A stretch of 64,000 nt of DNA, from NCBI GenBank assembly GCA_037974335.1, contig CM075724.1, positions 62,460,470 through 62,524,469 on the forward strand. The letters run 5' to 3'. Source of the DNA: Prionace glauca (taxonomy: Eukaryota > Chordata > Chondrichthyes > Carcharhiniformes > Carcharhinidae). Of this stretch, positions 46,045 to 57,528 are shown piece by piece. Made by a program: the position numbers and the translations under genes. How positions within the stretch are numbered: position 1 is the stretch's first letter; each line of letters starts with the position of its first letter. The notes under the pieces are model-generated. The model worked only from the letters and a program-made list of their open reading frames with translations. It was not told the DNA's origin and did no database searches.

Positions 46045-46725
46045 AAGTCTTAAAGATGCAGACAATGTGAATAGAGATAACATGAAGCATAGGTTAAAGA
46101 GATGTGTACTGTATCCAGGCAGGACAGTAAGTGAGATTTGCAAGTTCAGGCGAGTCATGGGGGTTAGAGATAGTGCGGCATGAATCCAAGATCTGGGTTG
46201 AGGCCATCCACATGTGTACGGAACTTGGTCATCAGTCTCTTCTCAGCAACTGCACTGTCCTGTGTCATGAAGTCTGCCTTGGCGAACGCTTACCCGTAGA
46301 TCAGAAGCCGAATGCCCGTGACTGCTGAAGTGTTCGCCAACAGAAAGGGAACAGTCTTGCCTGATGACGCGATGACAATAGATGAATGGACATCGCTCGA
46401 CAATCACCGGACAAGACTGTTCCCTTCTTGTTGGCGAACACTTTAACAGCCACGGGCATTCGGCTTCTGATCTTCAGGTAAGCATTCTCCAAGGCGGCCT
46501 TCACGACACATGACAGCGCAGAGTCGCTGAGCAGAGGCTGATGACCAAGTTCCACACACATGAGGATGGCCTCAAACTGGATCTTGGGTTCATGCCACAC
46601 TATCTGTAACCCCCATGACTTGCCTGAACTTGCAACATCTCACTGATCTGTCTGGAGACAATACACATCTCTTTAACCTATCCTTAGTGCTACCTCCACT
46701 CACATTGCCTGCATCTTTAAAACTT
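46045..46725. repeat. Large palindrome (two ~315-bp arms)
   Basis: Arms 46045-46359 and 46411-46725 are reverse complements with modest divergence: outer ends AAGTCTTAAAGATGCAGAC and the complement of GCCTGCATCTTTAAAACTT, inner ends GAACAGTCTTG and CAAGACTGTTC. The loop is about 51 nt. The frames at 46131-46328 and 46301-46600 are products of this structure. Confidence 0.85.
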
Positions 46726-46726
46726 G

Positions 46727-47605
46727 CCTGGTATGGAAGGGCTGTCTTACGAGGAAAGATTGAACACATTTGGGCTGTTTTCCCTTGAGAGACGTCGGCT
46801 GAGGGGGGATCTAATAGAGGTTTATAAGATTATGAAGGGGATAGATAGAGTAAATGGTGGTAAGCTTTTTCCGCTATTAGAAATGGATAGAACGAGAGGT
46901 CACGGGCTTAGGGTGAGGGGGGCTAGATATAAGACTAATATTAGAGGGCAGTTTTTCACACAAAGGGTAGTGGGGATGTGGAATGCACTGCCGAGTAAGG
47001 TGGTGAAAGCAGGCACGCTAGGGTTGTTCAAGAGTCACTTGGACAGCCACATGAGCGGTCTACATATAGGGGGATATAGCAGGCCTTACTAAACATTGTA
47101 GGCTTGGGGTTCAGTTTTAGCCTCAGGGATATAGAGTCTTTTTAATAATGAATTTTTTATCCACAGGCATTTAAGTCCAGCAAGGGGCATGCGGGTGGCA
47201 GGTTGTGGTGGGCTGCTCTTGGATGTTGCTTCGGGAGTTGCCTACTGCTTCATGTCATTGGTGTGCGTAAACTGGACCACCTCGAGGGCATCATGACAGC
47301 TCAGAGGCTATCTCTGTTGCTGTGCGGACACATGGATTTGGGCCTGTGTCTGTGGGAGTTTGCGCGTTCTCCCCATGGTTGCGTGGGTTTCCTCCGGGTA
47401 CTACGGTTTCCTCCCACATCCCAAAAATGTGCTTTTAGGCTGATTGATTGGGTAACAAATTGTCCCTATATTGGACCTCCCTGATCCTCGCACATTAGGC
47501 ATAGACTAAAATCATGAATAGGTCACTGACCATGGGACGGCGGCACGGGCTCGTTGGGCCGAAGGGCCTGTTTCCCGTGCTGTGTTGTTCTTTGTTCTTT
47601 GTACA
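46727..47605 (+). mobile_element. CR1-B LINE 3' part with long 3' UTR
   Basis: Open frame 46724-47092 encodes GLSYEERLNTFGLFSLERRR, FFTQRVVGMWNALPSKVVKA and DSHMSGLHIGGYSRPY, then stop. The 3' UTR contains the SINE central module and ends TTGTTCTTTGTTCTTTG. The UTR is repeated at 9206-9725. Confidence 0.88.
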
Positions 47606-47880
47606 ACCAGAAAGAATGCTTTCCATGGTGCATCTGTAAAAGTTGGTGAGTTTTGTAGCTGACATGCCAAATTTCCTTAGTCTTCTGAGGAAGTCGAGGC
47701 GTTGGTGGGCTTTCTTAACTATAGTGTCAGCATGGGGGGACCAGGACAGGTTGTTGGTGATCTGGACATCTCGAAACTTGAAACTCTTGACCCATCCACG
47801 TTGATGTAGACAGGGGCATGTTCTCCGGTACGCTTGCTGAAGTCGATAACAATCTCCTCTGTTTTGTTGATATTGTCTGC
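47606..47880 (-). mobile_element. L2-like LINE fragment
   Basis: Matches 14090-14370 in reverse (GCATCTGTAAAAGTTGGT, TAGCTGACATGCC, CCAGGACAGGTTG). Confidence 0.82.
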
Positions 47881-48049
47881 CAATGGCAGAGTGATGAAAA
47901 TTGGAGATGGAGCAGAGGCTACAACTAAAGTAGACTCAAGCTCCTGGAGGTTTTTGAAGGCTAGGTTGGGAATTTTAAACTAATGGTGCTGTAGCACCGG
48001 AAGGCAACGTTGATCAGCAAGAATGGAGTGATGAATTCACAGGACGTGG

Positions 48050-48175
48050 GATGGGTTATATACATGTACACAAATTCATATAAGCACACACAATACACAT
48101 TCACAAATAACCACGTGCATGTGCAGAAACATAGGTACATTCACACTCACTCATGAATAGTCACTTTGTCGTACA
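48050..48175. repeat. CA/CATA-rich imperfect microsatellite
   Basis: Interspersed CACA and CATA units; a similar stretch lies at 48610-48735 on the other side of repeat F. Confidence 0.6.
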
Positions 48176-48369
48176 AAACTTTAGAATTGCTGATGATATA
48201 AGTTGAGATGTGATATTTTTTTGAATCTGTCCTGGCAAGTTAAAGACAAAAAGCTTAAACAGCATATTTCTTTTTCAGCAATGCTCATGAATGGAAAGAC
48301 TTACATTTTTGCAGCAACTTGCATGACTTCAGGATACCCCAAAACATTTTTCCAGCCAATGAAGAGTAA

Positions 48370-48600
48370 CCACTGCTATAATTTTTTATTCATTTACAGC
48401 GAGTTTGCATCATTGGCCAGATCAGCATTTATTGCCCATTCCTAGTTGTCCTTCAGAAGATGGTGGTGAGCTGCCTTCTTGAACTGCTACAGTCACTGAT
48501 CTGTAGGTACTCCCACAGTGCTGTTAGGAAGGGAATTCCATGATTTTGACCCAGCGGTAGTGGAACAGCGATATATTTTGAAATCAGAATGGTGTGTGAC
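48370..48600. repeat. Repeat F copy
   Basis: CAGATCAGCATTTATTGCCC, CTTGAACTGCTACAGTC and GAATTCCATGATTTTGACCC match 28050-28215. Confidence 0.75.
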
Positions 48601-48609
48601 TAGGAATAC

Positions 48610-48735
48610 ATTCCAAGCTCATATATACACGATACTCAAATAGGCATTCACACACATACACAAACTTGTTCATATATGTAAACATACACCCATCTGTAGA
48701 CAGACACGCAGATATACAGGCAGGGAAATTGTGAA
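48610..48735. repeat. CA/CATA-rich imperfect microsatellite
   Basis: Second CA-rich block, ending where the CR1-A copy begins. Confidence 0.55.
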
Positions 48736-48753
48736 ACACTTAAATGGAAAACA

Positions 48754-49965
48754 ATGGATTTTCAGAAGGCGTTTGACAAGGTACCTCACAAGAGGTTATT
48801 GCAGAAGGTCAGGGGACATGGAGTTGGGGGTAGGGTGTTAGCGTGGATAGAGGATTGGTTGTCAAATAGGAGGCAGAGAGTGGGGGTCAATGGATGCTAT
48901 TCGGATTGGCGGTTGGTGACTAGTGGGGTGCCCCAGGGGTCGGTGCTGGGGCCTCAGCTATTTACCATTTATATAGATGATCTGGAGGAGGGAACCGAGT
49001 GCAGGGTGTCGAAATTTGCTGATGACACCAAGATTGGGGGAAAGGCAAATTGTGCGGAGGGTGTGGAGAGTCTGCAGAAGGATCTAGATAGGCTGGGCGA
49101 ATGGGCCAGGAAATGGCAAATGGAATTCAATGTTGGCAAGTGTGAGGTGGTCCACTTTGGTAGGAGGAATGGTAGGAAGGACTATTACTTACGGGGCGAA
49201 AAACTGCAGCAGGCGACGGTGCAGAGGGACCTCGGGGTCCTTGTGCATGAGTCGCAAAAACCCAGCTTGCAGGTGCAGCAGGTGGTCAGGAAGGCGAATG
49301 GGATGCTGGCCTTCATAGCGAAGGGGATTGAATATAAAAGTAGGGAGGTCTTGCTGCAGCTGTATAGGGCATTGGTGAGGCCGCAGCTGGAGTACTGTGT
49401 GCAGTTTTGGGCGCCGCACCTGCGCAAGGATGTTTTGGCCCTGGAGGGAGTGCAGAGGAGGTTTACTCGGCTGATACCGGAGTTGAGGGGATTGAGCTAT
49501 GAGGAGAGGCTGAATAAACTAGGCTTGTACTCGTTAGAGTTTAGAAGAATGAGGGGAGATCTCATTGAGACGTATAAGATGATGAATGGGATGGATAGGA
49601 TAGAGGTGGAGAGACTGTTCCCGCTCAAAAAAGACAGTAGGACTAGGGGGCACAGCCTCAAGATAAAGGGGGGGCGGTTTAGAACAGAGTTGAGGAGGAA
49701 CTTCTTCACTCAAAGGGTGGTGAATCTCTGGAATTCTCTGCCCGTTGAAGTGGTGGAGGCTGCCTCGCTAAATATTTTTAAGAAACGGGTTGATGGGTTT
49801 TTGATAAGAGAGGGGATTAAGGGTTATGGGGAGAGGGCGGGAAGGTGGAGCTGAGTCACGACAGATCAGCCATGATCTTATTGAATGGCGGGGCAGGCTC
49901 GAAGGGCCAGATGGCCTACTCCTGCTCCTATTTCTTATGTTCTTATGTTCTTATGTTCTTAATGT
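48754..49965 (+). mobile_element. CR1-A LINE, 5'-truncated, uninterrupted frame
   Basis: Starts inside RT ([15 protein letters not shown]) and is open to 49854 (366 codons), then the 3' UTR and TTATGTTC tail. By eye it differs from the 17.3 kb copy at only about ten positions over 1.2 kb, so it is young. Confidence 0.97.
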
Positions 49966-50650
49966 ATCAATCTTCTTCCTTGCTCAAACAGCATGTTTAT
50001 ATTCCCACATTCCTTCTGTTTTATACACATTTTGTCCACAATATTTTGCTTGTTCAGGTTTCCATCCCACTATAGCGACCCTGGAGAAGTTCACAAATGA
50101 AATTCTCTGTGCTGATGGCTACACACCCTCTTCATTGCAAAGACTGTCTTCTATTACCCCTGTAATATTGTCAGCCGTCATCCCATCTCAATCCTCGAAG
50201 CTGGAACAGATTTGTATTTCCATTGCAGAAATATAAATCTGGAGAGATATGAAATGGACTGCACCACTATATACAGTGACAATTACACCAATGTATTCCT
50301 GGCTGACTTCTTCCACCCTGCTGACTTCCAGTTTGCATAAATATAATTTCTTGCACCAAGTCTTGTACAACATTTATTCTTAATCTGGCTGACCTACAAT
50401 TGTTCCCCAACCCTCATGTCTCAAATGTAAAATTCTCATATTTAGTTAGATTTAGTCTGGACCGTGATCTTCCCCACCTCAGGAACTCGCCCAGCCAATC
50501 ATCCCCCACCTCCCACCCCATTATTCATTCCCTATCTGCGGAACGTAATGCATTACCTAACCTCTTATCTTCATTGCCCAGACCTTATTCTCTTTCTAAA
50601 TCTGTTTCCTGCACTTCTTCTGTTCCATTAACATTGTCTTTATTTTCCAG
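49966..50650. other. No gene recognised
   Basis: Short frames only; 50060-50340 looks like unique or old repeat DNA. Confidence 0.35.
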
Positions 50651-50651
50651 G

Positions 50652-50835
50652 GCATAGAATCCCTACAGTGCAAAAGACTATCCGGTCCATCAAATCTGCA
50701 CAGACTCTTCAACAGAGCAGTTTACCTCGGCCCTATCCCCATAATCCCATGTTTTTACTCTGTTATTCCCACTTACCCACACACCCTGGGACTCTGAAGG
50801 ACTATTTAACAATACCAATCCACCTAACCTGTTAG
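50652..50835 (-). mobile_element. SINE tail fragment
   Basis: Reverse orientation: ATAGAATCCCTACAGTGCAAAAG...CCCATGTTTTTACTCTG...CCACCTAACCTG. The tRNA head is absent. Confidence 0.72.
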
Positions 50836-50854
50836 AGCCACATCCTCAATCAAA

Positions 50855-52030
50855 CTTACTCACAGAGGTTGATAGCATGGAAACAGGCCCTTTGGGTCAA
50901 CTTGTCCATGCCATGCAGTTTTTACCACTAAGCTAGTCCCAATTGCCCACATTTGGCCCATATCTCTCTTACCTATCTTACCCATGTAAATGTCTAAATA
51001 CTTTTTAAAACACCAAATTGTATCTGGCTCTACTATTACCTCAAAAAGCTTATTCCAGATGCTCACCACCATTTGAGTGAAAATATTTCCCCTCTGGACC
51101 CTTTCGTACCTCTCCCCTTTCACCATAATCCTATGCCCTCGAGCTTTAGACTTCCCTACATTTTGGAAAATATGTTGACTACCTATCCCCCTCATTATTT
51201 TATAGACATCTATAAGATCACCTCTGAGCCCCCTGCGCTCTAGGGGTAAAAAGTCCCAGTCTATCCAACCTCTCCTTATAACTCAAACTATCAAGTCCTA
51301 GTAGAATCCTAGTAAATATTTTCTGCACTCTTTCTAGTTTAATAATATCCTTTCTATAATAGGGTGATCAGAACTATACACAGTATTCCAAGTGTGGCCT
51401 TACTAATGTCTTGTACAACTTCAATGAGATGTCCCAACTCCTGTATTTAATGTTCTGACCAATGAAAGCAAGCACACCGAATGCCTACATCAACAACCTA
51501 TCCACCTGTGACTCCACTTTCTAGGAATTATATACTTGTACTCCTAGATCTCTTTGTTCCATAACTCTACCATTAACTGAGAAAGTCATGCCTTGATTTG
51601 AGCTACTGAAATGCATCAGCTCATGTTTATCTAAATTAAGCTCCATCCTGCCATACATTAACCCAATAGTGTAACTGATCAAGATCCTGTTGCAATCCTA
51701 GATAATCTTGTTCACTGTGCCATTATGCCACCAATCCTAGTGTCATCTACAAACTCACTATCCATGCCTCTTAAATTGTCATCCAAATCATTAATATAAA
51801 TGATAAATTACAGTGGAACCAGCACTCGTCCTGAGGCACACCCCTGGTCACAGGCCTCCAATTTGAAAAACAACCCTCTACAGCTGCAGTCTGTCTTCTG
51901 TCATCAAGCTAATTTTGTATCCAATTGGCTACATTACCCTGGATCTCATGAGATTTAACCTTATGCAACAACCTACCATGGTACCTTGTCAAAGGCCATG
52001 TAGGCAACATCAACTGCACTGTCCTCATCT
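50855..52030 (-). mobile_element. CR1-C LINE fragment
   Basis: The 3' end (GGAAACAGGCCCTTTGGGTC in reverse) and ORF2 C-terminus remnants (50860-51195) lead back to RT around 52000. Related to 14580-15535. Confidence 0.8.
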
Positions 52031-52033
52031 ATC

Positions 52034-52243
52034 TGTGTTGGCGTGGCTTTCCTCCGAGTGCTCCGGTTTCCTCCCCATTCCAAAACTGTGCGGGTTAGGT
52101 TAGTTAGCCGTGCTAAATTGTCCCTTAGTGTCAGGGGACTAGCAGAGTAAGGATGTGGGGTTATGGAGATAGGTAGGATTGTGTCGGTGCAGGCTCAATG
52201 GGCCAAATAACCACCTTCTCCACTGTACAAATTCTATGACAAA
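52034..52243 (+). mobile_element. SINE body and tail
   Basis: TGGCGTGGCTTTCCTCCGAG, GTGCGGGTTAGGTTAG, ACTGTACAAATTCTATGA. The head is missing. Confidence 0.82.
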
Positions 52244-52354
52244 GTGTTCTAATTGAGGGGTTAACTTATTGTTTCTTTTGACAGAAGGTGATTTGCCCAT
52301 TGAGCATTTCCAATATGTTCTCTTTTACATTACATACAATTGCACTGAGTCTAC

Positions 52355-52765
52355 AGCAAATACAGACAATTCGGCCCAATTGATATATGCTGGCATTTAT
52401 GCATCTCTCCCTCTCTTCATTTATCCCGACCAACATATTTCCGTCTGCCTCATCTGCATTTCATGCTTCTCTCTTAAATGTGTCTACACCATTCCACTGA
52501 ATGATCCCTACTTCTACTGTGTTCCATATTCTTACCACTTACTTTGTATAGAAGCTTCTCATGAATTCTCGACTGGATATATTTATATCTGTTGTATGTT
52601 TCTATCCTCAGGTTTTGAATTCCCTCACAAGTGGACTCAGTTTCTCTACATCAGACCTATGAACCCTGTTCATAATTTCAATGACCTCCATTGGGTCTCC
52701 CTTTAGCTTCCATTTTTTCACTCATTTGCAATGCTTCCAGTGTTGGCCAATATTCACTTATTAAC
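52355..52765 (-). mobile_element. Old CR1-like LINE 3' fragment
   Basis: Reverse of the TTCGGCCCAATTG...TGCTGGCATTTATGC type with ORF2 C-terminal remnants. The 145-codon plus-strand frame 52269-52706 is its antisense. Confidence 0.7.
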
Positions 52766-52784
52766 ACTCACTCCTCCCTGAGAA

Positions 52785-53018
52785 AGTTGTGTTTTCAAGC
52801 TGTACTCCGGGACCTGGCCACCAAGGATTTAGATTGACATTCCAGTGCAGTGCTGAGCAAGTGCTGCATTGTCCGATGTGCTGTCTCCACAATGCGACGT
52901 TAAACCTAGGCTCCATCTGCATTCGTGGGTGACCATTAAAGACGTCATGCCACTAGTTTGGTGAAGAACAAAGAGTTATCGTCAGTGCCCTGATCAACTT
53001 CATCACTCAATCAACATT
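52785..53018 (+). mobile_element. Second SINE type, body
   Basis: TTTCAAGCTGTACTCCGGGA, ACATTCCAGTGCAGTGCTGAG, GACGTTAAACC, CCTGATCAACTTCATCACTC. Stops where the full-length CR1 begins, so it may be the insertion target. Confidence 0.7.
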
Positions 53019-53022
53019 TTCC

Positions 53023-53366
53023 CTGTTAAAAACCTGTTTAAAATAAGTTTAAAGCACTTTACTCTTTGGAGAACTGTTTAAAGCATTTATTTATTGTATT
53101 TACTGCTTTAAGAATTCTGAGGGTGTGTTGAAAAGTCATTTGTAGACCAGCCTGCTTTAATTATCAAGGGGCCACACGGTGAAGCCTTCCATTGTTTGCT
53201 GGAGCAGAGACAGAGAGCTAAGATTTTACCTGTTAAAAACCTGTTTAAAATATGTTTAAAGCACTTTACTCTTTGTAGAACTGTTTAAAGCATTTATTTA
53301 TTGTATTTACTGCTTTAAGAATTCTGAGAGTGTGTTGAAAAGTCATTTGTAGACCAGCCTGCTTTA
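53023..53366 (+). repeat. Tandem duplication in the CR1 5' UTR
   Basis: 53023-53158 and 53229-53366 are almost identical (~137 bp, a handful of differences), 206 bp apart, separated by a single-copy GGGGCCACACGGTGAAGCC segment. The arrangement is like the tandem promoter monomers of some L1 families. Confidence 0.85.
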
Positions 53367-53584
53367 AAACAGCGCCAGGTTTAAAAGGAGGCCTGGTGTA
53401 GACAGCAGGCAACGGAGTGAGTGGGAAGCAGAGTGAGTTAATAGGGCTTAATATCAAAAAGGGCTAGAAGGAAAAAGGCCAGGTGAGTTTGTTTGAAAAA
53501 AAACAAGGAAAAAATTTTTTTTCAAAACTACTACAGCAAGAAACAAGGAAAAAATTTTTTCCCCATAAAAAATTACAGTGAATA

Positions 53585-54484
53585 ATGGAGGGGCATGTGA
53601 TGGGTGGTTTCTGTATGATGTGGGAACTGGCGGACCCCAGGGTCCTTCCCAGTGACCATGTCTGCAGTAAGTGCAGGTTGCTGGAGGAGCTCCAGCTCAA
53701 GGTGGATGAGCTGGCCTCTGAGCTACAGACACTGAGGCTCATCAGGGGGAGAGAGGGTGCCCCTAGACTGGCGAAATCTAAGGGTCAGGGACAAAAGGGG
53801 GCTGCTGGGAGGAGGAAGGGGGGTGAGGAGCGGAGGCCTCAGCCTCTTAATCTGCATAACAGGTTTGAGGTTCTTGCTTCCAGTCTGGAAGAGGACGAGG
53901 CAGGTGAGGTTGGTGAGCAAACTGCACACGGTACAGTGATGCAGCAGGACATAGGCAAAGAGAAGGGGAAAAGGAACGTAGTAGTGATTGGGGATAGTGG
54001 GGTGAAGGGTATTGACACTGTCCTTTGTTACAATGACAAAGTGCACAGAAGGGTGTGTTGTCTGCCTGGTGCTCGGGTACAGGATGTCGCAGCTGGGCTG
54101 CAGAGGAATCTGGAGTGGGAGGGTGAGAACCCGATAGTTGTAGTACATGTGGGTGCCGGCGACGTAGGCAAAGTGCGGACTGAGGATCTGGGGAGGGAGT
54201 ATGAAAAGCTGGGAATAGAATTAAAAAGTAGAACCGACAAGGTGGTTATCTCTGGGCTACTGCCTAAACCGAGTGCAGACGGGTGTAGGGTTGACAGGAT
54301 AAAGGAAGTGAATGGGTGGCTCAAGGATTGGTGTGGGAGGAATGGGTTCGAATTTATGGGGCATTGGCACCAGTATTGGGATAGGTGGGACTTGTTCGGG
54401 CGGAATGGGGTTGGTCTGAATCATGCTGGGACCAGAGTGCTGGCGAATCGAGTAAAGAGGACTGCAGACAGGGCTTTAAACTAA
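53585..54484 (+). CDS. CR1 ORF1 protein
   Basis: 299 codons, intact. The N-terminus has a Cys-x2-Cys pair (27, 30) followed by a heptad-like helix (LLEELQLKVDELASELQTL), then a basic linker. The C-terminal half looks like the SGNH-hydrolase-type domain known in CR1 ORF1 proteins: VVVIGDSG (136-138 GDS) and VVVHVGAGDVGK (about 185-196), where the family commonly has GTND, so Thr-Asn is replaced. GLNHAGTRVLANRV near the end is the third block. The protein is thought to bind the element RNA. The start at 53585 follows a short direct repeat of AAACAAGGAAAAAATTTTTT (53503 and 53542). Confidence 0.88.
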   Translation: MEGHVMGGFCMMWELADPRVLPSDHVCSKCRLLEELQLKVDELASELQTLRLIRGREGAPRLAKSKGQGQKGAAGRRKGGEERRPQPLNLHNRFEVLASSLEEDEAGEVGEQTAHGTVMQQDIGKEKGKRNVVVIGDSGVKGIDTVLCYNDKVHRRVCCLPGARVQDVAAGLQRNLEWEGENPIVVVHVGAGDVGKVRTEDLGREYEKLGIELKSRTDKVVISGLLPKPSADGCRVDRIKEVNGWLKDWCGRNGFEFMGHWHQYWDRWDLFGRNGVGLNHAGTRVLANRVKRTADRALN

Positions 54485-54518
54485 TTAGGGGGGGGAGGGT
54501 GCGAGGGTAGGTGACGCT

Positions 54519-57422
54519 ATGAGGTCTAAAGTTAAGGATAGGGTACAGGTAAGGGAAGAGGCCAAGGATGTCCCAATTGGTGGCGTTACGGCAAATAGGG
54601 TCCAGGTGAAGGCTGGGATGAAAGCGCTTTATCTGAATGCACGAAGCATTCGGAACAAAGTGGATGAGCTGGTGGCGCAGATCGACACAAATGGATATGA
54701 TCTGGTGGCCATTACAGAGACGTGGCTGCAAGGTGACAGGGACTGGGAGATGAATGTACAGGGCTATCAAGTGTTTAGGAAGGATAGGCAGGAGGAAAGA
54801 GGGGGTGGCGTAGCTCTGCTAATTAAGGATAGTATCAAGGTGGTAGCAAGGGATGATATCGGAGCCAAAGAGCAGAAAGTGGAATCGTTGTGGGTGGAGA
54901 TTAGGAACAGCAAAGGGAGGAAGACGTTAGTGGGTGTCGTCTATAGGCCCCCGAATAATGATCTGGAGGTGGGGCGGGCTGTTAACACGCAAATAAGTGC
55001 AGCATGCAGGGATGGGACGGCAGTAGTTATGGGAGATTTCAATCTGCATATTGATTGGTCGACCCATGTTGGATGAGGTGGGCTCGAGGAGGAGTTCTTG
55101 GAATGCTGCCGGGATAATTTCCTTGAACAGTGTGTGTTGGAGCCGACGAGGGAGCGAGCTATCTTGGATCTGGTGCTATGTAATGAGGCGGGTAGAATTA
55201 GGGACCTTTCGGTGAAGGATCCTCTTGGAGAGAGTGATCATTGTATGGTGGAGTTTCTGGTGCAGATGGAGGAGGAGAAAGTGGGTTCCCGGACACGCGT
55301 CCTTTGTTTGAATAGAGGGGAGTATGGTAGGATGAGAGACGAATTGGCGAATGTGGACTGGGGGAGTGCGTTGGAAGGTAGGTCTGCTGAAGAGCAGTGG
55401 AGGATCTTGAAGGAGATCTTTCTTGGTGCTCAGCAGAAATTTATTCCGATGGTTAAAAAGGACAGTAGGAGGAGAGGTAATAAGCCGTGGATAACGAAGG
55501 AGGTGAAGGAAAGTGTTAAATTAAAAGCGGAGGAATTTAGAGTAGCTAAGAGCAGTGGGTGAGAAGAGGATTGGGAAAGGTTTAAATGTCAACAAAGATT
55601 GACAAAGAAGTTGATAAAGGAGGGTAGGAGAAGCTATGAGGCTGGGCTAGCACTTAATATAAAAAAGGATAGCAAGAGTTTTTATAAATATATAAAAAGG
55701 AAGAGGCTGGCTAGGGTGAACGTTAGTCCTTTAGAGGATGAGAAAGGAGCTAGTGGTAGGGGATGGGGATATGGCTAAGGTCTTGAATAACTTTTTTGTT
55801 TCTGTCTTCACGGAGGAGGACGTGAATAATTTGCCGGGTGTTAGCGATGGAAAGGTGGTAGGAATGGAGGGTCTTAATGACATTACTGTTACTAGAGAGG
55901 TGGTGCTCGACAGACTGGAGGGGCTGATTGTGGACAAGTCCCCAGGACCGGATGGAATGCATCCGAGGGTTCTGAAAGAAATGGCGGAGGTTATAGTGGA
56001 TGCCTTGGTGGTTATTTTCCAGACGTCGCTGGATTCCGGGGAGGTGCCGGAAGATTGGAAAACGGCTAATGTTACGCCGTTGTTTAAGAAGGGTGTCAGG
56101 CAAAAGGCGGGGAATTATAGGCCGGTTAGTTTAACGTCTGTGGTAGGTAAAATGTTAGAATCCGCCATTAAGGAGGAAATAGCGAGGCATCTTGAGGGGA
56201 ATTGCTTGATAAGGCGGACGCAACACGGTTTCATTAAAGGGAAGTCGTGTCTGACAAATTTACTGGAGTTCTATGAGGATGTGTCTAGGACAGTGGATAG
56301 AGGAGAGCCGGTGGATGTGGTCTTTCTGGATTTTCAGAAGGCGTTTGACAAGGTACCTCACAAGAGGTTATTGCAGAAGGTCAGGGGACATGGAGTTGGG
56401 GGTAGGGTGTTAGCGTGGATAGAGGATTGGTTGTCAAATAGGAGGCAGAGAGTGGGGGTTAATGAGTGCTATTCGGATTGGCGGTTGGTGACTAGTGGGG
56501 TGCCCCAGGGGTCGGGGCTGGGGCCTCAGCTATTTACCATTTATATAGATGATCTGGAGGAGGGAACCGAGTGCAGGGTGTCGAAATTTGCTGATGACAC
56601 CAAGATTGGGGGAAAGGCAAATTGTGCGGAGGGTGTGGAGAGTCTGCAGAAGGATCTGGATAGGCTTGGCGAATGGGCCAGGAAATGGCAAATGGAATTT
56701 AATGTTGGCAAGTGTGAGGTGGTCCACTTTGGTAGGAATAATGGTAGGAAGGACTATTACGTGGCGAAAAACTGCAGCAGGCAACGGTGCAGAGGGAGCT
56801 CGGGGTCCTTGTGCATGAGTCGCAAAAACCCAGCTTGCAGGTGCAGCAGGTGGTCAGGAAGGCGAATGGGATGCTGGCCTTCATAGCGAGGGGGATTGAA
56901 TATAAAAGTAGGGAAGTCTTGCTGCAGCTGTATAGGGCATTGGTGAGGCCACAGCTGAAGTACTGTGTGCAGTTTTGGGCGCCGCACCTGCGCAAGGATA
57001 TTTTGGCCCTGGAGGGAGTGCAGAGGAGGTTTACTAGGCTGATACCGGAGTTGAGGGGATTGAGCTATGAGGAGAGGCTGAATAAACTAGGCTTGTACTC
57101 GTTAGAGTTTAGAAGAATGAGGGGAGATCTCATTGAGACGTATAAGATGATGAATGGGATGGATAGGATAGAGGTGGAGAGACTCTTCCCGCTCAAAAAA
57201 GACAGTAGGACTAGGGGGCACAGCCTCAAGATAAAGGGGAGGCAGTTTAGAACAGAGTTGAGGAGGAACTTCTTCACTCAAAGGGTGGTGAATCTCTGGA
57301 ATTCTCTGCCCGTTGAAGTGGTGGAGGCTGCCTCGCTAAACATTTTTAAGAAGCGGGTTGATGGGTTTTTGATAAGAGAAGGGATTAAGGGTTATGGGGA
57401 GAGGGCGGGAAAGTGGAACTGA
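54519..57422 (+). pseudogene. CR1 ORF2 (endonuclease and reverse transcriptase), broken
   Basis: APE-type endonuclease: YLNARSIRNK, ITETWL, VVMGDFNLHIDW, GESDHCMVEF hold the expected Asn, Glu, Asp-Asn and Asp-His residues. [26 protein letters not shown] and [10 protein letters not shown], with FADD as the catalytic box. Breaks: TGA at 55074 in the endonuclease; TGA at 55560 (other copies have CGA, a CpG change); a two-base loss near 55747; and a four-base loss near 56760. The C-terminal frame is open to TGA at 57420-57422. Confidence 0.93.
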
Positions 57423-57528
57423 GCCACGACAGATCAGCCATGATCTTATTGAATGGCGGGGCAGGCTCGAAGGGCTAGATGGCCTACTCCTGCTCCTATT
57501 TCTTATGTTCTTATGTTCTTATGTAACA

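Larger units (their letters stand above)
53020..57528 (+). mobile_element. Near-full-length CR1-A LINE
   Basis: About 4.5 kb with a 5' UTR containing a duplicated monomer, ORF1 (53585-54484), ORF2 (from 54519), 3' UTR and a TTATGTTC-repeat tail. ORF2 has two in-frame stops and two frameshifts, so this copy cannot make its own enzyme. AACAT occurs at both edges (53014 region and 57526) and may be a short target duplication. It is the source template for recognising the truncated copies in this window. Confidence 0.95.

Noticed and set aside
46131-46600. Two overlapping frames with similar protein sequence on opposite strands
   Set aside because: They are the two arms of the palindrome at 46045-46725, not two genes.
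52269-52706. 145-codon plus-strand frame with many aromatic residues
   Set aside because: It is the antisense of an old CR1 3' fragment; the signal belongs to the minus strand.
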